A stretch of 19,978 nucleotides of DNA, taken from Rhizorhapis sp. SPR117. Its GTDB lineage: Bacteria; Pseudomonadota; Alphaproteobacteria; Sphingomonadales; Sphingomonadaceae. The stretch lies in assembly GCF_021742065.1 (NCBI RefSeq), contig NZ_JAKKIE010000058.1:1-19978 (forward strand), given 5' to 3'. Of the stretch, positions 7,533 through 15,018 are shown piece by piece (positions within the stretch are counted from its first letter, which is position 1; the number at the start of each line of letters is the position of its first letter). A model generated the notes under the pieces. It made no database searches and was not told the origin of the DNA. It worked only from the letters and a program-made list of their open reading frames with translations. The position numbers and the translations under genes are program-made.

Positions 7533-8393
7533 CTAGAACCAGAAGCGCACTCCTGCCACAAAACTGGTTGAGGACACGTGCTCCCCGGCGGTACGGGCAT
7601 AATCGGCGCTGTCCCCTGTTTTACGCTCATAGGAGAGCCCGATATAAGGCGCGAATTCGGGAATGATTTCATACCGCAGCCGCAGACCCAGTTCGATGTT
7701 CGACAGGCCCGACCCGACGCCATTTTCCGGCACATCCTGCGCCGCAAAATTGAGTTCCGCACTGGGTTGGAGGATCAATTTCTGGGTAATCCGCTGGTCA
7801 TAATGCATCTGGGCGCGGGCCAACAGATCGCCCTTGTCGGAAAGGAACAAGGCCCCGCCGACCTCAAACCAATAGGGTGCGAGTCCCTCGATGCCGAGGA
7901 CGGCATAGGTCCGCGACGGGTCGGGGCGAATGTCGTGGCGCAGGCCAAGCTGCAGATTGAACCAGGGATCGAGAGCATGACTATAGAGCGCCTGCAGTTC
8001 CGCCTGTTCTGGCGCATGGCCGAAATTCCCCTCGCCCTCCGTCTTGAACGCAAAGCGATCAATGTCTCCGCCGAACCAGCCTTCCGCTTCCCACCGATAG
8101 CCGTCCGAACCATTGCGCATTTGATATTCGGCGCGTTCCACGATGATCATGGATGCCGCCATGCCGCCAGCTTCCTTTGCAAGCATCTGCCGCGCCGTGG
8201 CCATGTCCGCCGGATCGTAAATCCGGTCTGCGGCATGATCAGAAGGCGGTGGAGGTGGCAGTTCACTACCCGTGACGTGACCCGTCTCTGGCACCTCCCG
8301 ATGCATGGAATGATCCATCTGCGAATGATCCATTTGCGCGACAGCCGGAACAGGCAGGACCATGGCCGATAGCAGGAGGGATAAACGGATCAT
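7533..8393 (-). CDS. copB: Copper resistance protein B, outer-membrane beta-barrel
   Basis: The ATG at 8393 overlaps the copA stop as ATGA and has GGGGAGG eight bases upstream, so translation is likely coupled; earlier in-frame starts lie inside copA. The 286-residue product has a signal peptide (MIRLSLLLSAMVLPVPAVAQ). A Met/His-rich copper-binding stretch follows at the mature N-terminus (MDHSQMDHSMH), then a proline-rich linker. From about residue 85 there is a CopB-type barrel with WEAEGWFGGDIDRFAFK, LGLRHDIRPDPSRTYAVLG, APYWFEVGGALF and a C-terminal phenylalanine in GVRFWF. CopB proteins are outer-membrane partners of CopA in periplasmic copper tolerance. No strong terminator follows; degenerate IS material begins about 180 bases on. 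Confidence 0.92.
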   Translation of the reverse strand: MIRLSLLLSAMVLPVPAVAQMDHSQMDHSMHREVPETGHVTGSELPPPPPSDHAADRIYDPADMATARQMLAKEAGGMAASMIIVERAEYQMRNGSDGYRWEAEGWFGGDIDRFAFKTEGEGNFGHAPEQAELQALYSHALDPWFNLQLGLRHDIRPDPSRTYAVLGIEGLAPYWFEVGGALFLSDKGDLLARAQMHYDQRITQKLILQPSAELNFAAQDVPENGVGSGLSNIELGLRLRYEIIPEFAPYIGLSYERKTGDSADYARTAGEHVSSTSFVAGVRFWF

Positions 8394-10156
8394 GCCGCAT
8401 CCTCCCCATGCCGGACGGTTATGACGCGGAACATGCCCGCGTGCATGTGCAACAGCATATGGCAATGAAAAGCCCAGTCGCCGAGCGCATCGGCCGTCAG
8501 GTCAAATGTGGCCTTGCCGCCCGGAAGCACATTCACTGTATGTTTCAATGGATGATGTCCGGGATTGCCGGTCACAAGTTCAAAGAAATGACCATGCAGG
8601 TGGATGGGATGCGGCATCATCGTATCGTTGATCAAATTCACCCGGACCCGTTCGTTATGCCGAAAGGCAATCGGAGCGGCGCCATCACTAAGCTTCACGC
8701 CGTCGAATGACCACATATAGCGTTCCATATTGGCGGTAAGATGGATATCGAGTGTACGGGTCGGCTGGCGCGGGTCGGGGTTCGGGGCGAGCGCCGCGAG
8801 GTCGTGATAGGTCAGTACACGGTGCGGCACGTCTTCAAGGCCGGTCGGGCGGTCGCCAGTGCGATCAGCGGGCATGGGGGAAAGCGTCGCCACGCCCGGC
8901 CCCATCTTAACCCCCGGCGCGACGGAGGGGTCGCGCATCTTCATCGACCCATGATCCATGCCCGCCATGGGATCGGCGCCTTCGGGGGCGCTGAGGTCGA
9001 TGACACCAGGCTCTCCGCCCGTCCCGCCCATGTCCATGTCGCCCATGCCCATATCGCGCATGGTGAGCAGCGGGCGTTCGCGCAGCGGCGGCACAGGTCC
9101 TGCCGGCCCGATTTGCGGGGCCAGAGTAGCGCGGCAGAGGCCTGACCTGTCGAGGGCTTCTGCAATCAGGCCATAGGCGGCGGCATCACCCGGTCGGACA
9201 ATCACGTCATAGGTTTCGGCAATGCCGATCTGGAATTCGTCTGTTTCAACAGGCTGGACGTGCTGCCCATCGGCTTGAACGATGGTCATCGGCAGGCCCG
9301 GCACGCGCACGTTGAAATTGGTCATGGCCGATGCATTGATGATACGCAGCCGCACCCGTTCTCCCGGTACGAACAGACCGGTCCAGTTTTCCGCCGTGCC
9401 ATGGCCGTTGATCAGATAAGTGTAGGTGGAACCCGTCACATCGGAAATGTCGGTGGGGTCCATTCGCATCTTCGCCCACTTCAGCCGTTCGGCCTGTGAC
9501 TGGTCCTTGCCTTGCAAGAGTCCTGTGAGGGTTTGCTTCTGTCGATTGAAATAGCCGCCCACCTGCTTGAGCTTGCTAAGCACGACGTGCGGGTGGAGAA
9601 AGCTCCAGTCGCTCAGGACAATAACATGTTCACGGTCAAAGGTGACGGGATCGGCACCAGCAGGATCGATGATGATCGGCCCATAATGGCCCACCGCCTC
9701 CTGCATTCCCGAATGGCTGTGATACCAATAGGTGCCCGACTGCCGAACGGGGAATTCATAGCGGAATGTCTCGCCCGGCCTGATTCCTGGAAAGCTGATA
9801 CCCGGCACGCCATCGAACTGGAATGGCACGATCAGGCCGTGCCAGTGGATCGACGTGTCCTCATCCAGACTGTTGGTGACGGAAATGCGGACATTCTGTC
9901 CTTCCCTCAGCCGGATCAGCGGGGCGGGTAACGTGCCGTTAACGGTAATCGCATGGCCTCTTCGCCCGCCAACGGAAAAGGGCGAATGGCCGACCTTCAA
10001 AGCGATATCTTCGCCGGACAGCACCCCCGCCATTGGCGTAGCGCCATGCGTACCGCTTTGTGCCCAGGCCGGGAATAATTCGCCCAGCGCAGCGACGCCC
10101 AGCACGCTGGTGGCGCTGCGGATCAGTGTTCTACGGTCAATATGCGATGAAATCAT
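8390..10156 (-). CDS. copA: Multicopper oxidase CopA, Tat-exported
   Basis: The 588-residue periplasmic oxidase is thought to convert Cu(I) to the less toxic Cu(II). Residues 1-33 form a twin-arginine signal (DRRTLIRSATSV, ending at AWAQ). All four multicopper-oxidase copper motifs are visible: HWHG at 104-107, YWYHSHSG at 143-150, HPIHLHGH at 516-523, and HCHMLLHMHAGM at 564-575. A Met-rich insert (about 366-407, MGMGDMDMGG and PMAGMDHGSMKM) is the usual CopA copper-binding segment. It starts 61 bases after the sigma factor stop. An ECF-type promoter motif lies in that gap and overlaps the sigma stop, so copAB may be transcribed both from its own promoter and by read-through. The ribosome-binding site before the ATG is weak. 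Confidence 0.95.
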   Translation of the reverse strand: MISSHIDRRTLIRSATSVLGVAALGELFPAWAQSGTHGATPMAGVLSGEDIALKVGHSPFSVGGRRGHAITVNGTLPAPLIRLREGQNVRISVTNSLDEDTSIHWHGLIVPFQFDGVPGISFPGIRPGETFRYEFPVRQSGTYWYHSHSGMQEAVGHYGPIIIDPAGADPVTFDREHVIVLSDWSFLHPHVVLSKLKQVGGYFNRQKQTLTGLLQGKDQSQAERLKWAKMRMDPTDISDVTGSTYTYLINGHGTAENWTGLFVPGERVRLRIINASAMTNFNVRVPGLPMTIVQADGQHVQPVETDEFQIGIAETYDVIVRPGDAAAYGLIAEALDRSGLCRATLAPQIGPAGPVPPLRERPLLTMRDMGMGDMDMGGTGGEPGVIDLSAPEGADPMAGMDHGSMKMRDPSVAPGVKMGPGVATLSPMPADRTGDRPTGLEDVPHRVLTYHDLAALAPNPDPRQPTRTLDIHLTANMERYMWSFDGVKLSDGAAPIAFRHNERVRVNLINDTMMPHPIHLHGHFFELVTGNPGHHPLKHTVNVLPGGKATFDLTADALGDWAFHCHMLLHMHAGMFRVITVRHGEDAA

Positions 10157-10200
10157 GTCGGGGGTCGTTCCGTTGGAAGGAAAAGGCAGTTACCAATCCA

Positions 10201-10228
10201 GATACGCGAGTCCGGGCCTAACCCCTCA
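10201..10228 (-). promoter_or_regulatory. Putative ECF sigma promoter for copAB
   Basis: Read on the minus strand: TGAGGG (10228-10223), fourteen bases, then CGCGTATC (10208-10201). The -35-like box is identical to those before copC and the CnrY-like gene. The copA ATG is 44 bases downstream. The motif spans the last codons and stop of the sigma factor gene, giving copAB a promoter of its own inside the cluster. Confidence 0.7.
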
Positions 10229-10781
10229 ATATTTCTGAAAGTTTTGAACGGGCGCGATAGATGCGGGTTTCCACCGCCTTCTCGCTGATGTTCAATACTT
10301 GCGCGGCCTCTGCCTGTGACAAGCCCTCGATCGAGCACAGCAGCAGTGGTTGCCGGACCGATAGCGGCAGTTGGACGATGGCCGCCGAAAGCCGTTGCCA
10401 TTCCTCCTGATCGGCCATCGCCACATCGGGTGCAGGTGCACTGTCGGCAGTTCTACTGGCGGCATCAATTGGCAGAGCGAATGTAAAAAAGCGCCGCACG
10501 GACCGGCGGCGCGCCCAGTCGCGGCATTTGTTGATGGCAATGCGTGAAACCCAGACGCGGAAGGGCCGGGTACGATCGAAACGGGCAAGCGCGGCAAAGG
10601 CGGATACAAAACATTCCTGCGTGACGTCCAGTGCTTCGTCGGCATCGCCAACCTGTGCGCGTACAAGGCGATATATCGGTTCCCGGTGACGGCGCATCAA
10701 TTCGGAATAGGCTGTCTGCCGTCCCCCCAATGCCAGCGCAGCCAGTTCCGCGTCCGTGCAATCGCCAAGGGAAATGCTCAC
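10218..10781 (-). CDS. ECF RNA polymerase sigma factor, CnrH-like
   Basis: The 187-residue sigma-70 family ECF factor should direct RNA polymerase to the metal-response promoters. Region 2 lies at about 25-95 (YSELMRRHREPIYRLVRAQV, then DVTQECFVSAFAAL and FRVWVSRIAINKCRDWARRR). Region 4 lies at about 130-185 (LPLSVRQPLLLCSIEGLSQA, then ISEKAVETRIYRARSKL), with no extra domain. The start is GTG, overlapping the stop of the metal sensor gene as GTGA, which implies translational coupling. Gene order anti-sigma, sensor, sigma matches the cnrYXH regulatory set of Cupriavidus metallidurans. The shared promoter motif lies upstream of the trio and of copA, consistent with autoregulation and direct control of copAB. 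The exact target sequence is inferred. Confidence 0.92.
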   Translation of the reverse strand: MSISLGDCTDAELAALALGGRQTAYSELMRRHREPIYRLVRAQVGDADEALDVTQECFVSAFAALARFDRTRPFRVWVSRIAINKCRDWARRRSVRRFFTFALPIDAASRTADSAPAPDVAMADQEEWQRLSAAIVQLPLSVRQPLLLCSIEGLSQAEAAQVLNISEKAVETRIYRARSKLSEILRG

Positions 10782-11218
10782 TTTTCCGATGTGGTCAGCG
10801 CCTTGACCACCGCCTGGTCAAACCTTGCCGCCTGGTCCGCCCGCAGCACGGCGCGCATGGCAAAAATATGCTGCAATGTTTCCTTTTGAAGCTCGCCCAT
10901 TGCCTGATGCGACAGGTCGATTGCGGCCGCGACCTGTGGTCCATAGCCATGCTCGGCCTCAATCGCTTCGGCAAGGCGCGCATTGTCCGCACGCAATTCC
11001 ATTTCCAATGCCTGTTTGCGGATGGAAAACCGATGTTCCAAAACCTCAATCCGTGCTGTCTGGGTTGAATCCAGGTCAAGCTTTTGATGCAAGAACGCAT
11101 GCAGTTCGTTTGCGACCGGGGCCTGTGTATTGAACAAGCTGCGGCCAGCAAGAACGCCGGCCATCGCCGCCGCAAATGCGACAAGGGCGATCAGCACGCC
11201 GCGCTGGATATTATTCAT
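10778..11218 (-). CDS. Periplasmic metal sensor, CnrX-like
   Basis: The 146-residue protein has an N-terminal membrane anchor (about 6-26) and a helical periplasmic domain of the CnrX/Spy-like type. H40, H44, E61, H117 and M121 reproduce the spacing of the CnrX nickel/cobalt ligands known as H42, H46, E63, H119 and M123, with a constant offset of two. In the known system, metal binding to CnrX releases the sigma factor from the anti-sigma CnrY. The ATG at 11218 overlaps the stop of the CnrY-like gene as ATGA, and the stop overlaps the GTG of the sigma gene, so all three are translationally linked. The ligand set suggests binding of a divalent metal; the neighbours suggest copper. Confidence 0.88.
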   Translation of the reverse strand: MNNIQRGVLIALVAFAAAMAGVLAGRSLFNTQAPVANELHAFLHQKLDLDSTQTARIEVLEHRFSIRKQALEMELRADNARLAEAIEAEHGYGPQVAAAIDLSHQAMGELQKETLQHIFAMRAVLRADQAARFDQAVVKALTTSEK

Positions 11219-11490
11219 TCTCCCGCCGCCAGCAGACTGGAAGGAGCGAGCGTGGCTGGCACGCCAAAGGGAGCAGCAGAAACAGAAGCTTCTGCGCGGC
11301 CAGCGGAAAACTGGCCGCTTGCCATGCCGATGCCAAGGGCGACGATACCGACAACTGCGATATTTCGAATGGCTCCGGCATTGGCGCGCCGCGCAGCCAT
11401 ACCTTCGATGACCGCGCTTTCCATGTCTGTCAGCCCTCGATGTACCGGGCTTTCCCGCATGCGAGTGAGTATAATATCGAGGTCGTCCAT
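11215..11490 (-). CDS. Putative CnrY-like transmembrane anti-sigma factor
   Basis: The ATG at 11490 has CAGGAG nine bases upstream; an upstream in-frame ATG would sit inside the promoter region. The 91-residue product has a short cytoplasmic acidic N-terminus (MDDLDIILTRMRE), one transmembrane helix (about 43-62) and a small periplasmic tail containing SAAPFG, which resembles the end of CnrY. Such proteins hold an ECF sigma factor at the membrane until the periplasmic sensor detects metal. Evidence is its position as first gene of the trio, its topology and size, and that short tail similarity; overall sequence conservation is weak. The next gene overlaps by four bases. Confidence 0.7.
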   Translation of the reverse strand: MDDLDIILTRMRESPVHRGLTDMESAVIEGMAARRANAGAIRNIAVVGIVALGIGMASGQFSAGRAEASVSAAPFGVPATLAPSSLLAAGE

Positions 11491-11517
11491 ATTCTTGGCT
11501 CCTGCCTGTATATCATG

Positions 11518-11545
11518 CATACGCAGTTCCAAGCGCAAGCCCTCA
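11518..11545 (-). promoter_or_regulatory. Putative ECF sigma promoter for the anti-sigma/sensor/sigma operon
   Basis: On the minus strand: TGAGGG (11545-11540), fourteen bases, then TGCGTATG (11525-11518), ending 27 bases before the ATG at 11490. Both boxes are identical to the divergent copy before copC. The arrangement implies autoregulation of the sigma operon. Confidence 0.75.
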
Positions 11546-11582
11546 CATATGAGCGGATGAGAGGCGCATCGGCATTTGTGCA

Positions 11583-11610
11583 TGAGGGATGGGTTGCCAG
11601 CATGCGTATG
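11583..11610 (+). promoter_or_regulatory. Putative ECF sigma promoter for copCD
   Basis: TGAGGG (11583-11588), fourteen bases, then TGCGTATG (11603-11610), ending 40 bases before the copC ATG. It is identical in both boxes and in spacing to the motif facing the other way at 11545-11518, while the spacer sequences differ. That is what a shared sigma factor site, rather than a recent duplication, would look like. Confidence 0.75.
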
Positions 11611-11650
11611 TCATTTTGTACCCACTCAATTGCTTGCTGGAGAAAACCCC

Positions 11651-12037
11651 ATGAATCGCCTGTTCCTTTTGCTTGTCGCTCCCATTCTCGCCCTGATCGC
11701 TGCACCGACGGCGGCACTGGCGCATCCCAAGCTTGTATCATCCACGCCAGCCGCCGATGCGACTGTTGCCAAGCCAAAGGCAATCAAGCTGACATTCAGT
11801 GAAACACTGGTGCCGCAATTTTCCGGTTTTGAACTTGTCATGACGGGAATGCCCGGCATGGCGAGCCACGACCCGATGAAAATTGCGGGCTTCAAGACGA
11901 GTGTTGCCAGCGATGGCAAGACGATGGTGGCAACCCTGCCACGCCCGTTGCCCGCCGGTCAGTATGAACTGAGCTGGCACGCAGTCGCCGCCGACACGCA
12001 CCGGATCGAAGGCAAATTCTCGTTCACGGTGAAATAG
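11651..12037 (+). CDS. copC: Copper-binding periplasmic protein CopC
   Basis: The ATG at 11651 with GGAGA seven bases upstream opens a signal peptide ending at AALA. The mature protein begins HPKLVSSTPA, so histidine 1 is free to bind Cu(II), as is typical for CopC. A Met-rich loop (MTGMPGMASHDPMK) is the usual Cu(I) region. The C-terminal SWHAVAADTHRIEGKF supplies further conserved copper-site residues. The 128-residue precursor matches the family's length and its single beta-sandwich domain. CopC carries copper in the periplasm and is thought to hand it to CopD, which follows after three bases. A shared ECF promoter motif lies just upstream. Confidence 0.93.
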   Translation: MNRLFLLLVAPILALIAAPTAALAHPKLVSSTPAADATVAKPKAIKLTFSETLVPQFSGFELVMTGMPGMASHDPMKIAGFKTSVASDGKTMVATLPRPLPAGQYELSWHAVAADTHRIEGKFSFTVK

Positions 12038-12040
12038 AAC

Positions 12041-12946
12041 GTGGCTGACTGGCCGCTCATCATCGTACGCTTTGCGCTGTATGCTGATCTGTTGCTGTTG
12101 TTCGGATTGCCGCTTTTTGCTCTGTATGCCAGACAGCGGATACGTTTGGACGCGACCATGATGTTGCTGGCCATCGTCGGCATGGGTCTGTCCGGTTTCG
12201 GTTTCCTGCAACTGGCGGCATCGATGAGCGGTCAGGCAGTTGGTGATGTGGACAGGTCGACGCTTTCTATGATGCTGTTCGACATGCCGCTTGGCACCGT
12301 CTGGCAAGTGCGGATGGCGGCTCTGCTCATTATTCTGGGCGCAACATTATTGTTGTCCGGGCGGCGCACAAGGATGCTGGTTGTATCGACGGGAGCCGCC
12401 GCAGTGGCGCTTTCGACTCTTCCATTCTTTGGTCATGCGGCAGCGAGCGAAGGACCGGCGGCGGCGCTGCATCTGCCCGCCACCATGCTCCACCTGCTCG
12501 CGGCGGGCGCTTGGCTGGGCGCGCTCGCGGGTTTGCTCTGGTCGCTTGTCGAGGCGGGCAGGACACGCGATCGGGTCCAGCTTGAGCGGCTTTACGCCTC
12601 GCTTGCCAGCTTCTCGACGATTGGCACGATAATCGTGCTTGTCATCCTTGCGACAGGCATATTCAGCGCCCTGATGCTGGTCGGCCCCGGCAATCTTCAG
12701 GCGCTGCCCGGCAGTCTTTACGGGCGTTTGCTGATGGTGAAGATTGCACTGTTTCTCGCCATGCTCGTTCTGGCTACCCTCAATCGTTTTCGCCTGACCC
12801 CCGCATTGGGTGATGCCATGTCATCGGGCGATGAAAAAGTGGCACTGGCGAAACTTCGTCGCAGCATAATGCTGGAAACCGTTGCGGCTATTTCGATCAT
12901 TGGACTGGTAGCATGGCTTGGTATTTTGCCGCCGACGGGGACCTGA
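12041..12946 (+). CDS. copD: Copper transport membrane protein CopD
   Basis: The 301-residue inner-membrane protein has about eight transmembrane helices. The start is GTG three bases after the copC TAG, so the two genes are co-translated. The family's conserved core is visible as FFGHAAASEG followed by HLPATMLHLLAAGAWLGALA, with histidines that probably bind copper, and a later helix IGTIIVLVILATGIFSALML. CopD proteins are believed to move copper from periplasmic CopC into the cytoplasm. Length and topology are normal. The next gene begins 155 bases later, beyond an inverted repeat, so it may belong to a separate transcript. Confidence 0.92.
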   Translation: MADWPLIIVRFALYADLLLLFGLPLFALYARQRIRLDATMMLLAIVGMGLSGFGFLQLAASMSGQAVGDVDRSTLSMMLFDMPLGTVWQVRMAALLIILGATLLLSGRRTRMLVVSTGAAAVALSTLPFFGHAAASEGPAAALHLPATMLHLLAAGAWLGALAGLLWSLVEAGRTRDRVQLERLYASLASFSTIGTIIVLVILATGIFSALMLVGPGNLQALPGSLYGRLLMVKIALFLAMLVLATLNRFRLTPALGDAMSSGDEKVALAKLRRSIMLETVAAISIIGLVAWLGILPPTGT

Positions 12947-13025
12947 ATTCATTGACTGGTCGCGCCCCTCATTCTGCCGTTTGCGCGTCATATTCGGCAA
13001 TTGATTCCCGGACGCACCTCATAAT

Positions 13026-13061
13026 TGGCAGGTTTTCCCGATCGTCCTAACTAACCTGCCA
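13026..13061. repeat. 9-bp inverted repeat upstream of the DUF4198 operon
   Basis: TGGCAGGTT at 13026-13034 and AACCTGCCA at 13053-13061 are exact reverse complements 18 bases apart, 40 bases before the ATG at 13102. No T run follows, so a terminator is unlikely. The symmetry and position suit an operator bound by a dimer or tetramer. The shared ECF motif is absent from this gap, so this may be a different control input. Confidence 0.45.
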
Positions 13062-13101
13062 TGGTGTGGGACAGCAGCCACGAACAATATGGGAGTGCTT
13101 C

Positions 13102-13875
13102 ATGAACCTTTTTTCCCGATATTTTGCCGCAGCGGTGTTCGCCACCGGCTTTGCCTCTGCAACAGCGGCACAGGCGCACGGCATCTGGTTTGCACAGCGC
13201 GGCAAGCAGCTGGCCATGATCTATGGCTTGGGAGCCGATGACCTAGACATGGTCAAGCGGCTTCCGAAGGTCAAATCGATTCAGGGCTATGACGCGGAGT
13301 GGAAGCCTGTATCTGCCACCATCCAGCCAGCCGGTATTGTTCCGATCGTCGATAGCGAGGCTCCCATAGCCGCGGTCGCCGCGGTTCTCGACAATGGGGT
13401 CTGGGTTAAGGACAAGGCTGGCGAGTATCACCAAATGGGGCTCGATCAGATGCCTGATGCAATCGAGAGCGAGCGCACGATTAAATATGCCGTGCACCTC
13501 ATCGGGCTGTCAGACCGACCTAAGGACTTCAAGGGAACGCTGGACGCCAGGATTCCGGTCATGGCCGACCAGCGGCTGCAGATCATCCTGGCCGACGGCC
13601 AAATTCCCGGCGACATCGGCAAGCCCCTGACCATCAAGGTGCTGTTTGACGGCAAGCCATTGAAGGGTGCGCCGATCCTGACCGATTTCGTCAATGACCC
13701 GGATCAGAAGCCCCTGGAAACCGATGCCAACGGCATGGTGACGTTTCCCGTTCGCAATCAGGGACTGAACGTCATTGGCGCCACTTATGCCGGGCCGAGC
13801 GATCAGCCGAAGATCTATGAAAAACAAGAACATTTTGCGACGCTGTCGTTCAAGCTGCCGCACACACCCGAATAA
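13102..13875 (+). CDS. DUF4198-family periplasmic protein
   Basis: The ATG at 13102 has GGGAG six bases upstream and begins a signal peptide ending at AAQA. The mature protein starts HGIWFAQRGKQL, an N-terminal histidine typical of DUF4198 proteins, which are often found beside nickel, cobalt or other metal transport genes. The 257-residue product continues with a C-terminal beta-sandwich-like part (LTIKVLFDGKPLKGAPIL, then TDANGMVTFPVRNQGL). Its function is unproven; metal binding or delivery in the periplasm is the usual guess. It is first in a tight run of five reading frames, with the next ribosome-binding site overlapping its stop codon. Confidence 0.8.
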   Translation: MNLFSRYFAAAVFATGFASATAAQAHGIWFAQRGKQLAMIYGLGADDLDMVKRLPKVKSIQGYDAEWKPVSATIQPAGIVPIVDSEAPIAAVAAVLDNGVWVKDKAGEYHQMGLDQMPDAIESERTIKYAVHLIGLSDRPKDFKGTLDARIPVMADQRLQIILADGQIPGDIGKPLTIKVLFDGKPLKGAPILTDFVNDPDQKPLETDANGMVTFPVRNQGLNVIGATYAGPSDQPKIYEKQEHFATLSFKLPHTPE

Positions 13876-13887
13876 GGAGAAATCGCG

Positions 13888-14274
13888 ATGAATTTCCGTA
13901 TGACTCTGGCCGCCTTCGCCGTTCTGGCCGCACCCTTGGCTGCTGGCGGCGCAGCTTATGCCCATGGCAGCACGAAACCGCAACACGGCGGCATCGTGCA
14001 GATGACTGGTGAAACGCTGTTCGAACTGGTGAACAAGCCAGAGGGTGTGGAACTTTATATCAGCGAGGAGGCCGAACCGATTCCTGCCTCCAGTGCATCG
14101 GCCAAGCTCAGCATAGCGACTGGCGCGGCAAAGAAGGAAGCGCCACTCACCCCTGCGGGCGGCAACAAATATATCGGCAAGGGCGTGAAGGTTCCCAGCG
14201 GTTCCAAGGTCACGGTGACGCTGGTGAACAACAGGAGCAAGGCGAAAACCTTCGCTATATTCACCGTGAAATAG
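13888..14274 (+). CDS. Small periplasmic protein of unknown function
   Basis: The product has 128 residues. AAGGAGA eight bases before the ATG overlaps the stop of the DUF4198 gene. The signal peptide ends near AYA, and the mature protein begins HGSTKPQHGGIVQMTGETLF, with two histidines that could bind metal. The rest looks like a compact beta-rich domain rich in Lys and Ser (GGNKYIGKGVKVPSGSKVTV). I do not recognise a named family. Its place between the DUF4198 and HupE/UreJ genes, with only two bases to the latter, suggests a periplasmic metal chaperone or accessory, which is inference. Confidence 0.75.
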   Translation: MNFRMTLAAFAVLAAPLAAGGAAYAHGSTKPQHGGIVQMTGETLFELVNKPEGVELYISEEAEPIPASSASAKLSIATGAAKKEAPLTPAGGNKYIGKGVKVPSGSKVTVTLVNNRSKAKTFAIFTVK

Positions 14275-14276
14275 GC

Positions 14277-15017
14277 ATGGGAGCCGTGCCGTTTTCTCAT
14301 AGATCTGCGGCGGCGCGCTTTCCGGCGCGCGCTCTGACCCTGCTGCTATTCACCGCAATGATGTTGTTCCTCGGTGGCGCGGAGGCCTTCGCGCACGGCG
14401 TCGCCAAGGAAGATCAGAACTTCATAGAGGCCAATGCCGGCGTCAATATCGTCCCTTATATCTACCTGGGCGCCAAGCATATGGTGACAGGCTATGATCA
14501 TCTGCTGTTTCTCGCCGGGGTCATTTTCTTCCTTTATCGACTCAAGGACGTTGGCAAATATGTGACGCTGTTCGCCATCGGCCACAGCACGACACTGCTA
14601 TTGGGCGTATTCTTCGATATCCGCGCCAATCCCTACATTATCGATGCGATCATCGGTCTTTCGGTGGTTTACAAGGCGTTCGACAATTTGGGCGGGTTCA
14701 AGACGGTCCTTGGCTTTACGCCCAACCCGAAGGCGGCCGTGCTGATATTTGGCTTTTTCCACGGCTTTGGTCTTGCGACCAAGCTGCAGGAACTGACGCT
14801 GTCGAAAGACGGGATGCTTCCCAATCTCATCAGTTTCAACATCGGGGTGGAAATCGGCCAGTTCATGGCGCTGGGCCTCATCCTCCTGCTGATGAACTAC
14901 TGGCGGATGACCGAAAGTTTCCGCCGCAACGCCATTACCGCCAATGCCGCCCTCATGGCGGCAGGCTTCATCCTCATCGGCTATCAACTGGCTGGCTATG
15001 TCCAGCAAGGGGCATGA
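14277..15017 (+). CDS. HupE/UreJ-type membrane protein
   Basis: The 246-residue product has an N-terminal hydrophobic signal or first helix ending near AFAHG, and then about six further transmembrane helices. Signature motifs of the HupE/UreJ type are clear: KHMVTGYDHLLFLAGV, AIGHSTTLLLGV and FGFFHGFGLATKL. Histidines and aspartate in these helices are the likely metal path. Relatives include nickel/cobalt permeases, but this subgroup has no established substrate. It starts two bases after the preceding stop and ends one base before the next ATG. With the DUF4198 protein and the downstream anchor protein it probably forms one metal-handling unit. Confidence 0.85.
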   Translation: MGAVPFSHRSAAARFPARALTLLLFTAMMLFLGGAEAFAHGVAKEDQNFIEANAGVNIVPYIYLGAKHMVTGYDHLLFLAGVIFFLYRLKDVGKYVTLFAIGHSTTLLLGVFFDIRANPYIIDAIIGLSVVYKAFDNLGGFKTVLGFTPNPKAAVLIFGFFHGFGLATKLQELTLSKDGMLPNLISFNIGVEIGQFMALGLILLLMNYWRMTESFRRNAITANAALMAAGFILIGYQLAGYVQQGA

Positions 15018-15018
15018 C

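Noticed and set aside
7578..8372. 264-codon plus-strand ORF opposite copB
   Set aside because: Shadow frame of copB, with no recognisable motifs and unlikely composition.
11738..12307. 189-codon minus-strand ORF across copC and copD
   Set aside because: Antisense shadow of two well-recognised genes.
12947..13101. ECF motif copy (GCGTCAT near 12985) before the DUF4198 gene
   Set aside because: No GAGGG-like box occurs 14-15 bases upstream, unlike the other sites.
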